A stretch of DNA of 64,000 nt, from the NCBI GenBank assembly GCA_028622995.1, contig JAJQJQ010000002.1, positions 5,890,001 to 5,954,000 on the forward strand, written 5' to 3'. The stretch comes from Panagrolaimus kolymaensis. Its lineage: Eukaryota; Nematoda; Chromadorea; Rhabditida; Panagrolaimidae. The first letter of the stretch is position 1, and every line of letters starts with the position of its first letter. The notes below the pieces were generated by a model. That model did no database searches. It saw nothing but the letters and a program-made list of their open reading frames with translations, and was not told the origin of the DNA. The translations under genes were made by a program, and so were the position numbers. Shown in pieces: positions 51,237 to 63,990 of the stretch.

Positions 51237-52000
51237 GAGTTTTTCCTTTAATGAGGTTTGAAAAAAAAAATACAAATTGGCATATTCTCGTGGGAGAAAA
51301 AATTACTTTAACATTTCATATCTAAAAGATATTAAATTTCCTAGTATAAAGTGTGAAAAGCAGGTGTGATTATATAAAAAAGTGGGGCGTTAAAAGACCA
51401 TAATTCAATATATTTTATTTAATGTAAAAACCAACCTGAAGCTTTTATGTTTAATAATATTTGGTGACAAACTATGATTTTAAAAGAAAAGGAAAAAGCC
51501 AAATATTGGAAGGGACAATCAAAATGGAGAAGTCTATCTACAGGGAATATTTAGATACTGCAATACTGTTTATTATTCTAAAAAGTTTCACCAGCTTTTT
51601 GTGCAACGTTAAGCTGCAAAAAAACTCTTTTAAAAACAACAAATTTTAATAACCAAGAAAATTAACCAAGATTTAAAAAAGCGGCTATAGAAAAACTGAT
51701 TATAATAATTCTATCTAATTAGCCAAAAATAAATTTTTTACGTACATATGTAAAAATTGACGAAGCAAACATATACTTTTTAAAAGTAAAAACACAAAAA
51801 GTGAAAGCGTCAATTGACGTAAAAGGCAAACAAGAAACCCTACAACTAATCAGAAACCATAGTTCATCGCCTTCATTTGCACTATTTTTAATGTTTTATT
51901 TAATTTTCCTGCAAACTAAAACCGTACATATTTTTATTAGAAATATAAAAAATTAATAAATAAAAGCAATGACACAAAAGTTTGGAAGTTTTCTTGAAAA

Positions 52001-52788
52001 TTATTGCAAAATAACAAATACTATTTGAATGATGTTTAATACAACCATAACCCATTCTATAATCTTAAAAAAGAAAAATTTAAATAGCTTTAAAAAATGT
52101 TTTAAACAAACCATGACAATGACAACTCGCCAATAATAATTACCATCTGAGTATGATTTAACATAATAAGATTCCACAGCAGCTGCGATAAGTATCAATA
52201 TCAAAATGATTCCATGGTAAAGTAATAACTAAAGTGGTTTGAGTTAATAAGGCATCAAAATTCCATTATAACAAAATTTATAGGGGTATTGTTAGTGATG
52301 ATAATACGTTTATATTACTTCACATTGTCCGAGAATGATGGAAAAAGAGGGAAAGTAAAATTTGCAAAATTAAAGTTTTAAAAAAACGAGTGAATACAAC
52401 TCCGTCACATCGGAAATTGCTTTTTCTAAGTCCAACTTTTTTTACTTATCACTTTTGTTACTTTTTAATATTCAAAAAACGCCGTTTACCTTCATTTTCC
52501 CCATTGATTCAAGAACATCTTGACCTGATACTTGTAAAACTGTGACCCCGATAGTTGCAGCCCATGTTATGAATAATGCAAATAAGACGTAAATTTGTCC
52601 CGGCACCGTTGTCCAATAAAATTGAAAAGAAACATTACCACCTTCCCATCTAAATGAACAAAAAAATAATCCTACAAATCCCAAAACCTGAAACACGTAG
52701 AAAGTCAATAAAAACTAATTTATGAAAAACATACAATCAGCAAGATAGCAACAATACCATGAATAGTTTTCAAGTAATCTTTTCCCAT
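52001..52788 (-). CDS. MARVEL-like four-transmembrane protein
   Basis: Predicted 143 aa from exons 52735-52788, 52490-52687, 52112-52228 and 52001-52063, all phase 0. Four hydrophobic segments fill most of the chain: about 8-31 (HGIVAILLIVLGFVGLFFC), 48-70 (YVLFALFITWAATIGVTVLQ), 85-103 (LLLYHGIILILIAAAVES), and 122-143 (IIEWVMVVLNIIQIVFVIL). Size and spacing fit MARVEL proteins of the MAL/plasmolipin/CMTM type, which sit in cholesterol-rich membranes. The frame stays open upstream of the ATG to a TTTTAG acceptor, so an earlier exon or trans-splicing is possible. Confidence 0.75.
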
Positions 52789-53890
52789 TTTAGTAGAATG
52801 GAGGGCAGTAAAGAAATGCTAAAATGAATATGAGAAATATAAGCAAAAGGTGTTGTTGCACAAATTATTTTAGTGATAAGACAAAAAAATCGATGACATA
52901 AGATCGTGATATTTTTTTGAAACAATGACTAAGCAAAAGCCCATTGTTTGTAAAAATGTTATAAAATTAAAAAAAATAAAAACACGAAGGAATAAAAGTT
53001 CACACAGAGGCTAAAACCGAGAATGCAAAAACTAGTAAACAAACAAAAGCTTTTTAAAAAAGAACACATAAAAACTTTAATCTAAACGTTTATGAAAAAG
53101 TTTCAAAATCTACATTTAATCGATTTTTTTTTTTACATTTTTGTGCAAAAAATAGTAAGTGAGGAGGGAGCGCTCATGTGTGTGTGTTTATTTTAACATC
53201 GTTGACAACAACAGCGATGAGGAAGCTGTGGTTGAAGGTGTAACGTAGAAGACTCATGAGCTCATGTTGTTAGTCTTTTCCTAGCCAGGTAAACAACAAC
53301 GTGAAAAGCTGCTTTTTGTTGCGAAGGAAAACAAAAAGAAAAATACATGTGCGTTTGGAGGATTTCCAAAAAGAGGTTTTTTTGTTACATTTTTTTTATT
53401 TACGTTTACCAACATTCCGTAAGAAACTTTTTTTGCTAATTTCAAAAAAAATTAAAAACCAAATAATCACTAATACATACATAGTTTATGAGACATTCTA
53501 ATGATGAAATGTAAAAATTCTGCATAGTTAAATAATGATTCTTTTATGATAAGGCGGACGTAAATTTTTTGTGTGTCGCAAAAACGAACATAATCTTTCT
53601 AAATTTTTTTATGTTTGAATGAATCATTGGAAAGTTAGTAGAATTCATAAAAAAATTTTCTACGGCAATAATTAAAGGTTTTCATTGTTGAATACTTTTC
53701 CATCCATTATCTTCAGCCTCCACGTTACGGTAGAAAATAAAAGCACGGAATGCCAACACTTTTCAGCGAAGAAGTTTTTAAATTTTTTATTATTATCAAT
53801 CATCGCAAATAATACCTGCAACAACTTGTATCTTTGAATATTTGTTTTCAGATTTAATCATTTTGGCTTGGTAAAATCTAACTTTCGTCA
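52789..53890. other. Divergent intergenic region, no gene seen
   Basis: About 1.1 kb between the MARVEL-like gene and MCM10. Contains a G/T-rich patch at 53155-53300 with the palindrome CATGAGCTCATG (53260-53271). The MCM10 trans-splice-like acceptor TTTTCAG is at about 53846-53852. Confidence 0.45.
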
Positions 53891-55343
53891 ATGGTAAACG
53901 AAAATCTTGGCGCTTTGTTAGCTGCGTTTGATGATGATGACAATAATGGTAAAACTTTAACCAATAATTCGAATAAGAAAGATGCTGATATTTTTGATCC
54001 TGCTTTTGGAATCAGAGTTAAGTAAGTTGATTTTCTTTCATATTGCATTTATCAAAAAACAAGTTTTTATAGGAATCCTAAAATTTCTCTTACAACATTC
54101 TCAACTTATTGCTCTGATTTCAAAAAAATTCATATCAGCCATTTGAAGCAATCGAATGTTCCTACAGAAGATTGGGTTACTATGGGCGTAATTATTGAAA
54201 AAACTGAATGTCGAAAAAGTGCAAATGGCCATGAATATTTGATTTGGAAAGTTTCTGATTTAACGGTAAGTTACTTTTTGTTTGAAATCTTTAGCAAAAA
54301 AGTACGAATAATAAGCTGTTATTTTGATTTAATAATTTGTCAATGATATAATCTTTTAGAACTTTCGAGATACTCCTGTTAAAGTTTTACTTTTTGGTGA
54401 ATGTGTCAAACAACATTGGAAGCTTCAACCAAGTTCTGTCATTGCTATGATTACACCTCAAATTGCTGATTCAACTGATAGTATGTTAAAAACTTTCTTT
54501 ACATTCTTCTTTCATTTATTCTCTATTTTAGTTCTGACTCTCAAAGTTGCTAAATCGGCTCAAATGATTGAAATTGGATTTTGTCCTGATTTTGGTACAT
54601 GTCGTGGTGTTAAACTTGATGGAAGCAAATGTTCGAATTATGTCAACACAAATACATCAGAGTTTTGCATCTATCATATTCAGAAAGCTGTCACAAGTAC
54701 TTTGGCCCAACGTGCTGGTCTTAGTTCTCAATACAATTCTCCTATTGGCTATCGTATTTCTAAACCACAAATGAATGTTCGAAATGGTGAAGCAAAAATG
54801 GTTGGAAATACTCATAGATTTTTGAGCGCTTCAAAGGTGTAAGTGTTTTTTATAAGACAGAGATTTTTTTGATGGCATTTTTTTAGGATTAGTAAAACCG
54901 AGCATGATGTTAAACCTAAAATTCGATCAAAAACAATCTCAAAGGATCAATTTAAAGCTCTGAAAGAACAAGAAAGCGATAAACTTCAAGCTGTTATAAA
55001 AGGAAATGTAAGCCTTTATGCCATTTATAATCCACGCTTACATGTTTATTTTTTTATACAGAAAGTCAATTTTGGCGCTAAATATTTAATCAAACATCGA
55101 AATGGAAAGAATAATATTGTCAAAAATGCTGCTGTTAAACCTAAACACAAAACTCCTATTGATGTGAAAGCTTTTCTTCGTGAACAAAAACTTAAACTTC
55201 AAAAAACTCATTCAACCCAATATGATTGTGAACTTGAACTTATTGGTGCACCAAGTGTCTTGAATGCTCATCAAGAAGATGTAATGATTTCTCCAACAAC
55301 TATCTTTGAAAATATGATGGAAACTGAAGAAGATTTTTTATAA
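53891..55343 (+). CDS. mcm-10: Compact MCM10 replication factor
   Basis: Predicted 384 aa from exons 53891-54021, 54073-54265, 54360-54480, 54532-54838, 54887-55007 and 55062-55343, phase-consistent. The conserved core is present: an OB-fold region (FSTYCSDFKKIHISHLK ... VLLFGECVKQHWKLQPSS) and the MCM10 zinc finger with C172, C182, C194 and H197 in the family spacing Cx9Cx11Cx2H, followed by the Lys/Arg-rich block. MCM10 loads and activates the CMG helicase with pol-alpha at origins. Compared with vertebrate MCM10 (about 870 aa) it lacks the N-terminal coiled coil and the C-terminal winged-helix/zinc domain. Donor choice at 54838 is fixed because the alternative two bases upstream gives a stop. 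Confidence 0.88.
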
Positions 55344-56002
55344 ATTTTTGATTGTACTGTGATTATCATTTTATGTTAAATTATCTTTTGTTTGTTTGTA
55401 TAAAGCTTACTTTGATATGTGCTATTTTCGGTGTCTTTTAGCTAAAGCTATTACTAAGTTTTTTATTTGCATGAATTCCTGAATCTTGTAAAGTGCTTTT
55501 CATATGTTTTTTTAACACACTTTCTGCCATTAATTTAGTCACAAAATCTTATTTATATTTTAAGCGTTTTAATAAAACTATGACATTACGTTGTTTAAGG
55601 GGAGAAACTCCAATTATTTAAGTTGAATTTTAAAGAGTTATGGACTAAAAAAACAATGAGTTTGTTTTTCAGCAAGTTTGTGACACTGGACTTCTTTTCT
55701 AACTTCATTTAATAAATTTTTCTTGGATTGTATTTGCCATTAAGCCTTTTTAAGTTACATAAAAATTTATTGAATATAAAAAATAAAAATGGAGGTATAA
55801 ACCTGTCAATGCTACACACAACCACCAACTCGACTTATTCCATGCTAAGATTGTAAAACGCGTCCTCGAATAAAAAATACGAAAGTGTAATTAATTTACA
55901 TTTACATTTTTTTAAATTTATTTCTAAAAGTATTTTGGCGTCCTTTTAATTTTTATTAATTAAATTTATTAACTCATTGTTATTACCCTATTCAAAGTAA
56001 AG
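55344..56002. other. Intergenic, no gene seen
   Basis: 659 A/T-rich bases between MCM10 and the chemoreceptor gene. AATAAA occurs near 55571, 55711 and 55784. No repeat identified. Confidence 0.5.
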
Positions 56003-57131
56003 ATGGCTTCAAAAATCGAAATTATTTTATGTGTCATAAATATTATTGCTGCGTTTTTAGGTTTGATTATATTTATTATTACTTCAAATAAAAAACAAAT
56101 AAAACACACTTTAAAACGACTTCCAAGGATTTTACGGTATGAAAAATACTATTATGTGACTCACTTAAATCCAAATTTTTGGTATTATCTTATAACATCA
56201 TGTTACCCGGCAGCGATTATACTATCCATAACTTCCATAGTTATATCGAGCTTTTACATATTTTTTGGAAGCAATATTGATTATAAAATTTTAAGAGTGT
56301 TTCTTGCATTCACTGGTGAACAATTTAGATTTTCACTTCTTGCAATGGCAATTGAAAGAATTCTTGCAACAATTTATCTTGAAAACTATTGTAAATTTTC
56401 TTCTGATCCTTTAATATTTGTTTTAATGATTGCTATATCTTATGGTAGCAGCCTGCTTTACATTATTTTTCTTGGAACTTGTAAGCTTTTTTTCTAAAGC
56501 ATTTTTGGTATTAATGGACAAAACTGAAAATGTAAGAATACTTTCAGGGACAATAGTTTTTACCGAAAAAGATATAAATTATTGGATTAGTTCAATCGCT
56601 TTATGCATACATGTTGTGATTTTAATTATTGGTAAAGTTCTTCGAACCAAAAACAAAAATATGTATGCGCTTTTGGCATATCGTGTGTCTTTAAAACGAC
56701 GATATCAGGTATTTTTATTTACTTATTTTAATAGCTAAAATCACAGTTGTTTTAGATTTTGGAAAATATAAAAGTTTTAAATTTTCTTTATCCAAAGATT
56801 TTAATATTTACCATATTTGCTCCTCTTGGTCCTTTGGCTTCTCTCATTTTTGATTTAGTCTCGGCTGCTCCTGTTCCCGTTGGATTGTATCATTTGGTAA
56901 AAATAAATTAAGGAATTTTTAACATTTTAACATTTTTTATAGCCATATAACATTTCATTTGTTTTAATGGGTCTTTATCGATTGACGAATCTCCAAAGTC
57001 GAAAACGAATTCATCCCGTTAGTGGAGTAGAGAAAAATGTTTTAGCAATTATTAGTCCTCTTGGAAATCGACTACCCGTGAATATTCCCATTGATCATTA
57101 TTTTGAAAATTTACAACGACAATGGATGTGA
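56003..57131 (+). CDS. Serpentine chemoreceptor, class E (SRE) type
   Basis: Predicted 322 aa from exons 56003-56480, 56548-56708, 56756-56896 and 56943-57131, phase-consistent. Seven hydrophobic segments begin near residues 7, 68, 104, 140, 180, 235 and 265. The family signature after the third segment is clear (AMAIERILATIYLENY), and an RVSLKRRYQILENIK motif at the fifth-sixth loop is characteristic of the Sre family in the Sra superfamily. Such receptors are G-protein-coupled odorant/pheromone sensors in nematode amphid neurons. The short read-through after the first donor is excluded because it would give a 19-base intron. Convergent with the megasynthase, 96 bases between stops. Confidence 0.85.
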
Positions 57132-57227
57132 AATTTTTTTAAAAGCAATGATAACAAAGTGTTAAACAAATTTTGTAAGCAAAGATATATTTATTTATTT
57201 CATGCAAAGAGAAGAAATAAAAATAAA

Positions 57228-60200
57228 TTAAAATTGCGCTAATTCAATATGACATTCACAAATTGCTTCATGTAAACGATCAGAAATTGACAATAAATTT
57301 TCAGCACGCAATAGACTATCGTGATCACCAGGTGTTAGCATTGTGGTAATGTTTTGAGCATACTCAGCCCAACCATTATCAATAAATGATCGAACCAAAT
57401 CTTTCGTCAACGTTGGTCTACAAACATTTTTCTATTCATTTTTAAAAATAATATTACCTTACAATATAGCTCTTCTTAATGGAGTATCAGTCAATTCAGC
57501 GGCTTTAAATGAAAATATTCCTACTCTAGAATCGAATTTGAATTTATGTTCCTTTAAAAGTGTCGATAAAAATATTGAAGCTTTTACAAAATTTTCACTA
57601 TCTGGAATTGTTTTAAATTGATCCTAAAAATAATTTAAAAAAATTTGATTTTAATCCATTAACAAACTTCAATGTATTCTTTAACTCGCTCCAAATTAAG
57701 ATTATCAGTTCCAATTGTCCATGAATCAAACATTATGACATTCAAGAGTGAAGCTGAGGCCAAGCCATCATCGAGCAATTGTATGGCGATTAAGCGAGCT
57801 AACATACCTCCGAGAGAATGTCCCATCAAAATAAATGGTTTCTCAGCAGTGTGAATTAGGATCTGAAATAAATATTTTTTGCAACTTTGAAAATGTAAAA
57901 AAGGCAAAACATGGCTTTGCAAGTGCAATGAAAATATAGTTAATTTGGTCAAAAGCGAATGTATTTCTTACATTTTATATTTTTTAAATCATCTCTCTTA
58001 ATTTTGGATAATAACTTACTTGAATTTTATAAAACTCTGCTAATTCATCAAGACTTTTAACATCATATTTTAAATCAAATGGAATGCCATAAACACTATA
58101 CTCATTATTGATTACTTGAGCTAATGAATAAAATGGGTAAATAGTTCCACCGATTGCATGGATACAATAAATATTTGCTTTTGAATTTAAAACAATTTTT
58201 ATTTCTGCGACTTGAATTTTTAAGTTTGCTGTTGCATTAAATTGGAGCTTCATTAAATGTCTTTGAATAAGTTTTTCTTGATTTCCGAATGTTGGAGTTC
58301 GATAAAGAGTGGCGATCCCAATATCGATTCCGAATTCACAATTTATTTGAGCTTTAAGAGTGAATAAGTTCAGGGAATTTCCACCGAGAAGAAAGAAATT
58401 ATTTTCGGATGTCAAAGTTGTGGATGGCTTAAATTTTAAGAGATTGTTCCAAATTGATGCAAGTTTTTTAGTAGTTGTCAATTCTTTATGGAATCCATTT
58501 TCAATTATTTTAGAAGTTGTGTGTGAAAAGATTTCAGACAATTTTTGTTTATCAATTTTCCCACTGGAATTTATTGGAATAGTTTCAATATGAATAAAAC
58601 AATCTGGGATATGATTTGGTAGAAGTATTGAGCTCAATTTTTGTTTTATTACATTTTCAATTGCGTCATTGCTTTCAAAGATTGTTATATTTTTCAAACA
58701 ATAATAACACACTAAAACCTTTCGAGTTCCTTCAACTTCGATGGTAATAACACATTGTTTAATTCTTTCATCAATTTTGAGTATTCCATTTTCAATCATT
58801 TTTGGATCAATTCGAATACCATTATGTTTAAAAAATCCATATTTTCTTCCAAAAAATTCCAATTTTCTTTCATTTGTTCTTCTTGCAAGATCTCCTGTAG
58901 CAAAAGCTTTCTTCTCTAAATCCAGAATCCATTTAAAACTACTATGATCTTTTTCATCTGAAGATTTCAAATATCCTCTGGCAATATTACCAGTTAAATA
59001 AATTTCACCTATTGCTTTAGAATCTTTAGGTAAAATTTGGCCTGAAGCAATGAGTAAAGCTTCTGTTCCAGGAATTTCTTTACCAATTATTGCAGGATTT
59101 TTATCACCTTGTTTTGGGATGAATTCTATTGTTGACCAAACGGTTGCTTCAGTTGGTCCGTAAATTTGCACAATTTCAATTTCGCCATTATTGACAATTT
59201 CCAAATTTGATTTTGTTGGAGTTTCTCCACCAACAATTAGATATTGAAGGTTTTTAAGTTTTGTAATATTTTCAAGATCAAAATTAGATAAAGCATTAAA
59301 AACCGCTGAAGTTAAAAATAAATGAGTCAAATGATCATTTTTGAAAGTAATCTCCACGACGCTCATAATTGAAGGAAATTGGATTAGACATGCACCAGAA
59401 GTTAAAGCAGCATAAATATTGAAAACGCTAACATCAAAAACGGTATTTACAGAATGAGCGATGATTGAAAATTGGTTAATAGAAAGTTGAGATTTGGCGG
59501 ATGAAAGAAAATCAAGAACTTGTTGATTTTCAATTTGTACACCTTTTGGAAATCCTGTTGAACCACTGGTAAATAGAATATACATTAAGGAGTTTGAAGA
59601 TTGTGTAGTTAATGGAGCATGGGTTGTTGAAGTATTGGTACCGATAAGTTGTGAAGGAATGAAGCAGTTGAAAGATTTCAAACTTGTTTGAGAAATAATA
59701 AAATCAGCGCCATTCAACAAGTGAATAAGTTTTTCATTATAACTTTGAGGATTTTTAATATCCATTGGACAATATGCAGCACCCGTAGCTAGGATGGCAA
59801 GAAACCATTCAACTTGTTCGTTATAATTGAGAATGATAGGAATAACATCGTCTGAAGAAATCAAACGGCCAACAACAGATTCAAAAGCTTTTTGAATTCC
59901 TGCAGCTTTTGTCAAGATACTTTCCTTTAACTTTAAATAACTCAAAATTTCTCCATTTAGAAACTTTATTGCTGGTCGATTTGAAAATTTAACACATTGT
60001 TCCAAAACCAAATTAATTACAGTATCTTTTTGATTATTTGTGCCGCATTGATTAATAAATTTTTCAACTTTTAAAGAATTTTGATTAAATTTTCCGCTTC
60101 CAATAATCTTTAATTCATTTATATAATCTTGAGCAAAGCTTTCGATTGTTTCTTTTCTATATAAATCTTTTCGATAATCAATTAGCAATCGTTGTTTCTT

Positions 60201-63200
60201 TTCACCAATTTCATCGATGGTAATGGATAAATTAAAAATACGATTATTTGTTTCTTGCGTAACTTCGGCTTCCACATCAGGAATATTTACTGTAGGAAAA
60301 TCAAGATTATGTCGATAATTAAAATAAATATCAAAAATATCCCCGGAATCACTAAGTTGTTGACGACAGCTTCGCCATTTTGAGAGAATTCGATGATATG
60401 GAAGAGTTTCTTTGGATTTTGTTTCAGTTAATTTTGTTTTAATCAAATGAATAGCTTTTGATAGGTTGTCACAAAAAAGTGCATTACGATTTTCGATGGT
60501 AAAAATTAGATTGTTTAAAAAATAGCCGATGATGTTTTTTGATTCTGGGATATGTCGACCAGCTGAAGCTAAGCCAAACATTAAATCTGGAGTTTGTTGA
60601 TGTTCTGTCCATTTTGCAATTGTTCGAGCAATGGCAAGAAGAAGAAAGGTGTAAAACGAAACTGAATGAATTTGGCATTGAGATTTTAGGCTTTCCACAA
60701 TATCTGAAGGAATAAAAAATTGGAGAGTATCGGATTCAACTACTCGTTTAATTGGTGGTGTAAAGTCTGAAGGCAAGCTACTTGGTGTAAAACTTGATAA
60801 ATATTTTGCCCAAGCGATAACTCCCTCAAAGTCAAAATTTGTGCGAGAATAAAGTGCTAAATCAACATATTGTATCTTTGTGGCAGGAGGATTAAGTTTT
60901 TCTCCAGATGCAAAAATTTTATAAAAATTTGAAAATTCATTTGCAAATACAGTCATAGACCATCCATCGGTAATAATATGGTGTTGACTAACAATTAAAA
61001 TAAAAGTTCGAAGTTGTGAATTATTTTGAAATTCGAAAGCATTTAATCGAAAAGAATTTTCATTTATTATAAAATGATAATTTCTTTCTTTTTCAATTGC
61101 TTCGTTAATTTCATCATGGCTTGCTTGAACCCAATTAAGTTGATAAATGCTTTCATCAACTGGAAGTATCATTTGATAGGCTTCAGATGGATCAGAACTT
61201 TCTGAATCAAAAATACTTCGCAAGCAACTTTGGCGTTGAATGAGTTCAAATAGCACTTCATTTGCTGCTGTTTTAGAGAAACTCTTGACTTTTGTTTCTG
61301 TAAATTTGATGGAAAAAACAATGTTATAATGAATTCCAGGTTCAAGAAGATATAAAAGAAACATTTGTTCTTGTGGCAAGCTTAATGGGTATTTATGACC
61401 TTCAGCTTTATCAACGGGAATTAACGAAGTCGCTTCAAAGCCGTTTTGTTGAGAAATTTCTTGATAAAAATCAAAGAAAATAGGATGATCAAAAAGTGTA
61501 GAAACATTTACAGATATTTTTAATTCTTCTTCAATTCTCCAACATAGTTGAACACCATTTAATGAATTTCCTCCAAGTGCAAAGAAATCACTGTCATCGG
61601 TGATTGACAGAGGAGTTGCAAGGCATTCCTTCCAAAGTTGAAGCAAATGAACTTTCTTATTTTCTGTTGCAGTTGATAAAGGAAGAATGGTTGAAATTTT
61701 ATTAGAAACTTTCTCATTCTTTCGCTCCATGGTTTTCTCATTCCAACATTTTACTTTACCAAAAACATATCCAGGTAATTTTTTTGCTCTTCCTTTTTTC
61801 CCAAAAAGCTTCTTCCAATCAATTTCAGCTCCATGTTTCCATAATTCTGCAATAACTTCTAAACCCATTGGCACCTTTCTTGGACTATTCTTTGCTTGAT
61901 CTTTAGTTTGAAGAGTTCGAATAACTTTGATGTCGCTTCGACCTTTTTGCAGCAACAAATTCTGTAACATTCCTGGAGGTCCAATTTCCACAATAACTTT
62001 GAGTTCTTTATTTTTTAATAAAGTTTCCAAACTTTTATCAATTCTCACTGGATTTCTCAAATGTTCAACAAAATATTTTTTAGGATCTTTTATTTCTGCT
62101 TCAAGATACTTTCCATGTAAATTTGAAATTACACGTTTTTGTGGTTTTTTGAATTCATAAAACTCCATAAGTTTCTGAAAATCTTTTAAAACTGGATTCA
62201 TCATGGATGAATGAAATCCTCTCGAACTTTTTAATACTCTTGAATCAATTCTGTTTTCTTTTAGATATTCAATAAATTTATCCATGGCTTCAGGATGACC
62301 AACCCCGACTTTCAAGGTCGGTGAAAGATACGCTGAGATTTCAATATAATTTGGAAGTTTAAGAATATTTTGTGGATCTTTAAATGAAATCATTTTAGCT
62401 TGAGAAGTTTTTGCCATTAAAATTGAACGTTTTGCTAATAATTTTATAGTATCTTCAGCTGAAATAGAGTTAGAAAATGCTAACGCCGCATATTCACCAA
62501 CGCTATGGCCTAAAACCGTGTCGGGTGAAATTCCAATAGATTCAAGAAATTCAGCAATAATGATTAGAGCGATAAAAATAGCAACTTGTGCATATTTGGG
62601 TTTTTCAATTGAATCTTGATTGTTTTGAATTTGAGCAAAATCAACTGAAAATTTTTTAGAAGCGATAGCGGTGAGTTGATTGAAGCGAGATTTCATTGAA
62701 GGAAATGTTTCAAAATCCAACGGAGTAAGCATAGAAGCATATTGAACTCCTTGAGGAGCGAAGAAAAACGCAATGTTCGAAGGAGATAAAAAGTCATAAG
62801 ATATTGAAGAAATGGAAGTCAAGGGTAATAATTTAAGTTGTTCAACTGCAAATTCTAATGTTAATGATGCGAATGCCGCTCGATGAGAAAAATATGGGCG
62901 ATAAAGTTGAAGAGTTTCAGCTACCATAGAAAGTTCATTAGTACCAGCGAAATTTTGTTTTAGATTCTGGGCTAACGAATTTGCGTATTCTTTGCATGCA
63001 TCAAACGATTTGCTACTGATAGGTAAAATGACACCCGAGTTTGCAATCAATCCTTCTTGAGTTTGTTTAATTTCTGGTTGACGCATTGGCTTTTCAATAA
63101 TAACGCAAGCATTAGTTCCGCCAATTCCAAATGATTCCACAGCAACCATAATTCCATCTTTATCCATCTGAGTATTTTCTACACAAATTTTTAACCATTC

Positions 63201-63990
63201 ATTTGCAATTATTTCAGCACATGGTTTTCGTAAATTTATTTGATTCGGAATTATTTTTTTTTCAAAAATTCCTAAACATTTAAAAATTCCAGCCATTCCT
63301 GCTCCAGCAAATCCATGACCGATATTGGCTTTTACAGATCCAAGTATTAACTGCTTCTTTTCCTTTTTATACTTTTCTTTCCATTCATTGCCATAAACTT
63401 CTATGATAGAATTTAGTTCAATTCTATCCCCAATTGAAGTTCCAGTTGCATGACATTCTATATAATCAATCTTCGATGGCTTAATTTGAGCATCATCCAA
63501 AGCAACTTTGAGAGCCAAAGCCTGCCCTTTCCCTGGCGCCATAAAATTTGCTTTTTCATATCCATCATTTGTTACTCCAACACCTTTAATAATTCCATGA
63601 ATATTATCACCATCAGCGAGGGCTTTATCATAACATTTTAGTATTAAAACTCCAACTACAGAAGCAGGAATAATTCCTGTTGCTTGAGAATCAAATGGTC
63701 GACAGTGAGGCTCTTTTGAAAGTGCCATTCCTTCCATACTTTCTTCACCTGGTATAATCACATTAGAAGCTCCAACTAGGCATAGATCAGCTTTCCTCGT
63801 TCTCAAACATTCCATACCTTGAGCAATTCCAACTAAAGCACTCGAACATGCTGAGTAAAGTGTCGCAGTAGGGCCTTTGAGATCAAGTAAATGGCTGACC
63901 CAACTTGCACCAAAGTTTTGTTGATTTTTTGCATACATGTTCGCAAGAAAATCGGTGTTGGGCTCTAAAACATAGTCATTTGGTTCCCCG
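57228..63990 (-). CDS. C-terminal part of hybrid polyketide-peptide synthetase, KS-AT-ACP-C-A-PCP-TE
   Basis: 2171 residues are visible, from exons 58020-63990, 57668-57862, 57463-57623 and 57228-57417; upstream exons lie beyond the right edge. Domains in order: ketosynthase with active Cys in ACSSA (about 63848) and His motifs ECHATGT and VKANIGH; acyltransferase GHSVGEYAA (about 62500) with GFHSS; carrier DFFALGGNSL (about 61565); condensation HHIITDG (about 60980); adenylation with LFTSGSTGFPKG, YGPTEAT, ATGDLARR and NSSGKIDK; second carrier FFLLGGNSL (about 58385); thioesterase GHSLGG with a terminal GDHD His. No reductive domains lie between AT and the carrier, so the beta-keto group is predicted to be kept by this module. 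Composition and termination fit the nematode nemamide synthetases (PKS-1/NRPS-1). Which of the two is not resolved. The 5.97-kb exon is unusually long here. Confidence 0.93.

Larger units (their letters stand above)
44611..52000. other. 7.4-kb gene-poor region
   Basis: No complete gene is seen on either strand. The region holds at least two dispersed repeat copies (about 46030-46200 and 48355-48560), a CA/CG-rich simple patch at 48767-48800, and many A/T runs. Two short islands look coding: 49784-49855 on the minus strand and 51179-51236 on the plus strand. It may contain long regulatory DNA for the flanking genes, or a long first intron of the four-TM gene. Confidence 0.5.
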
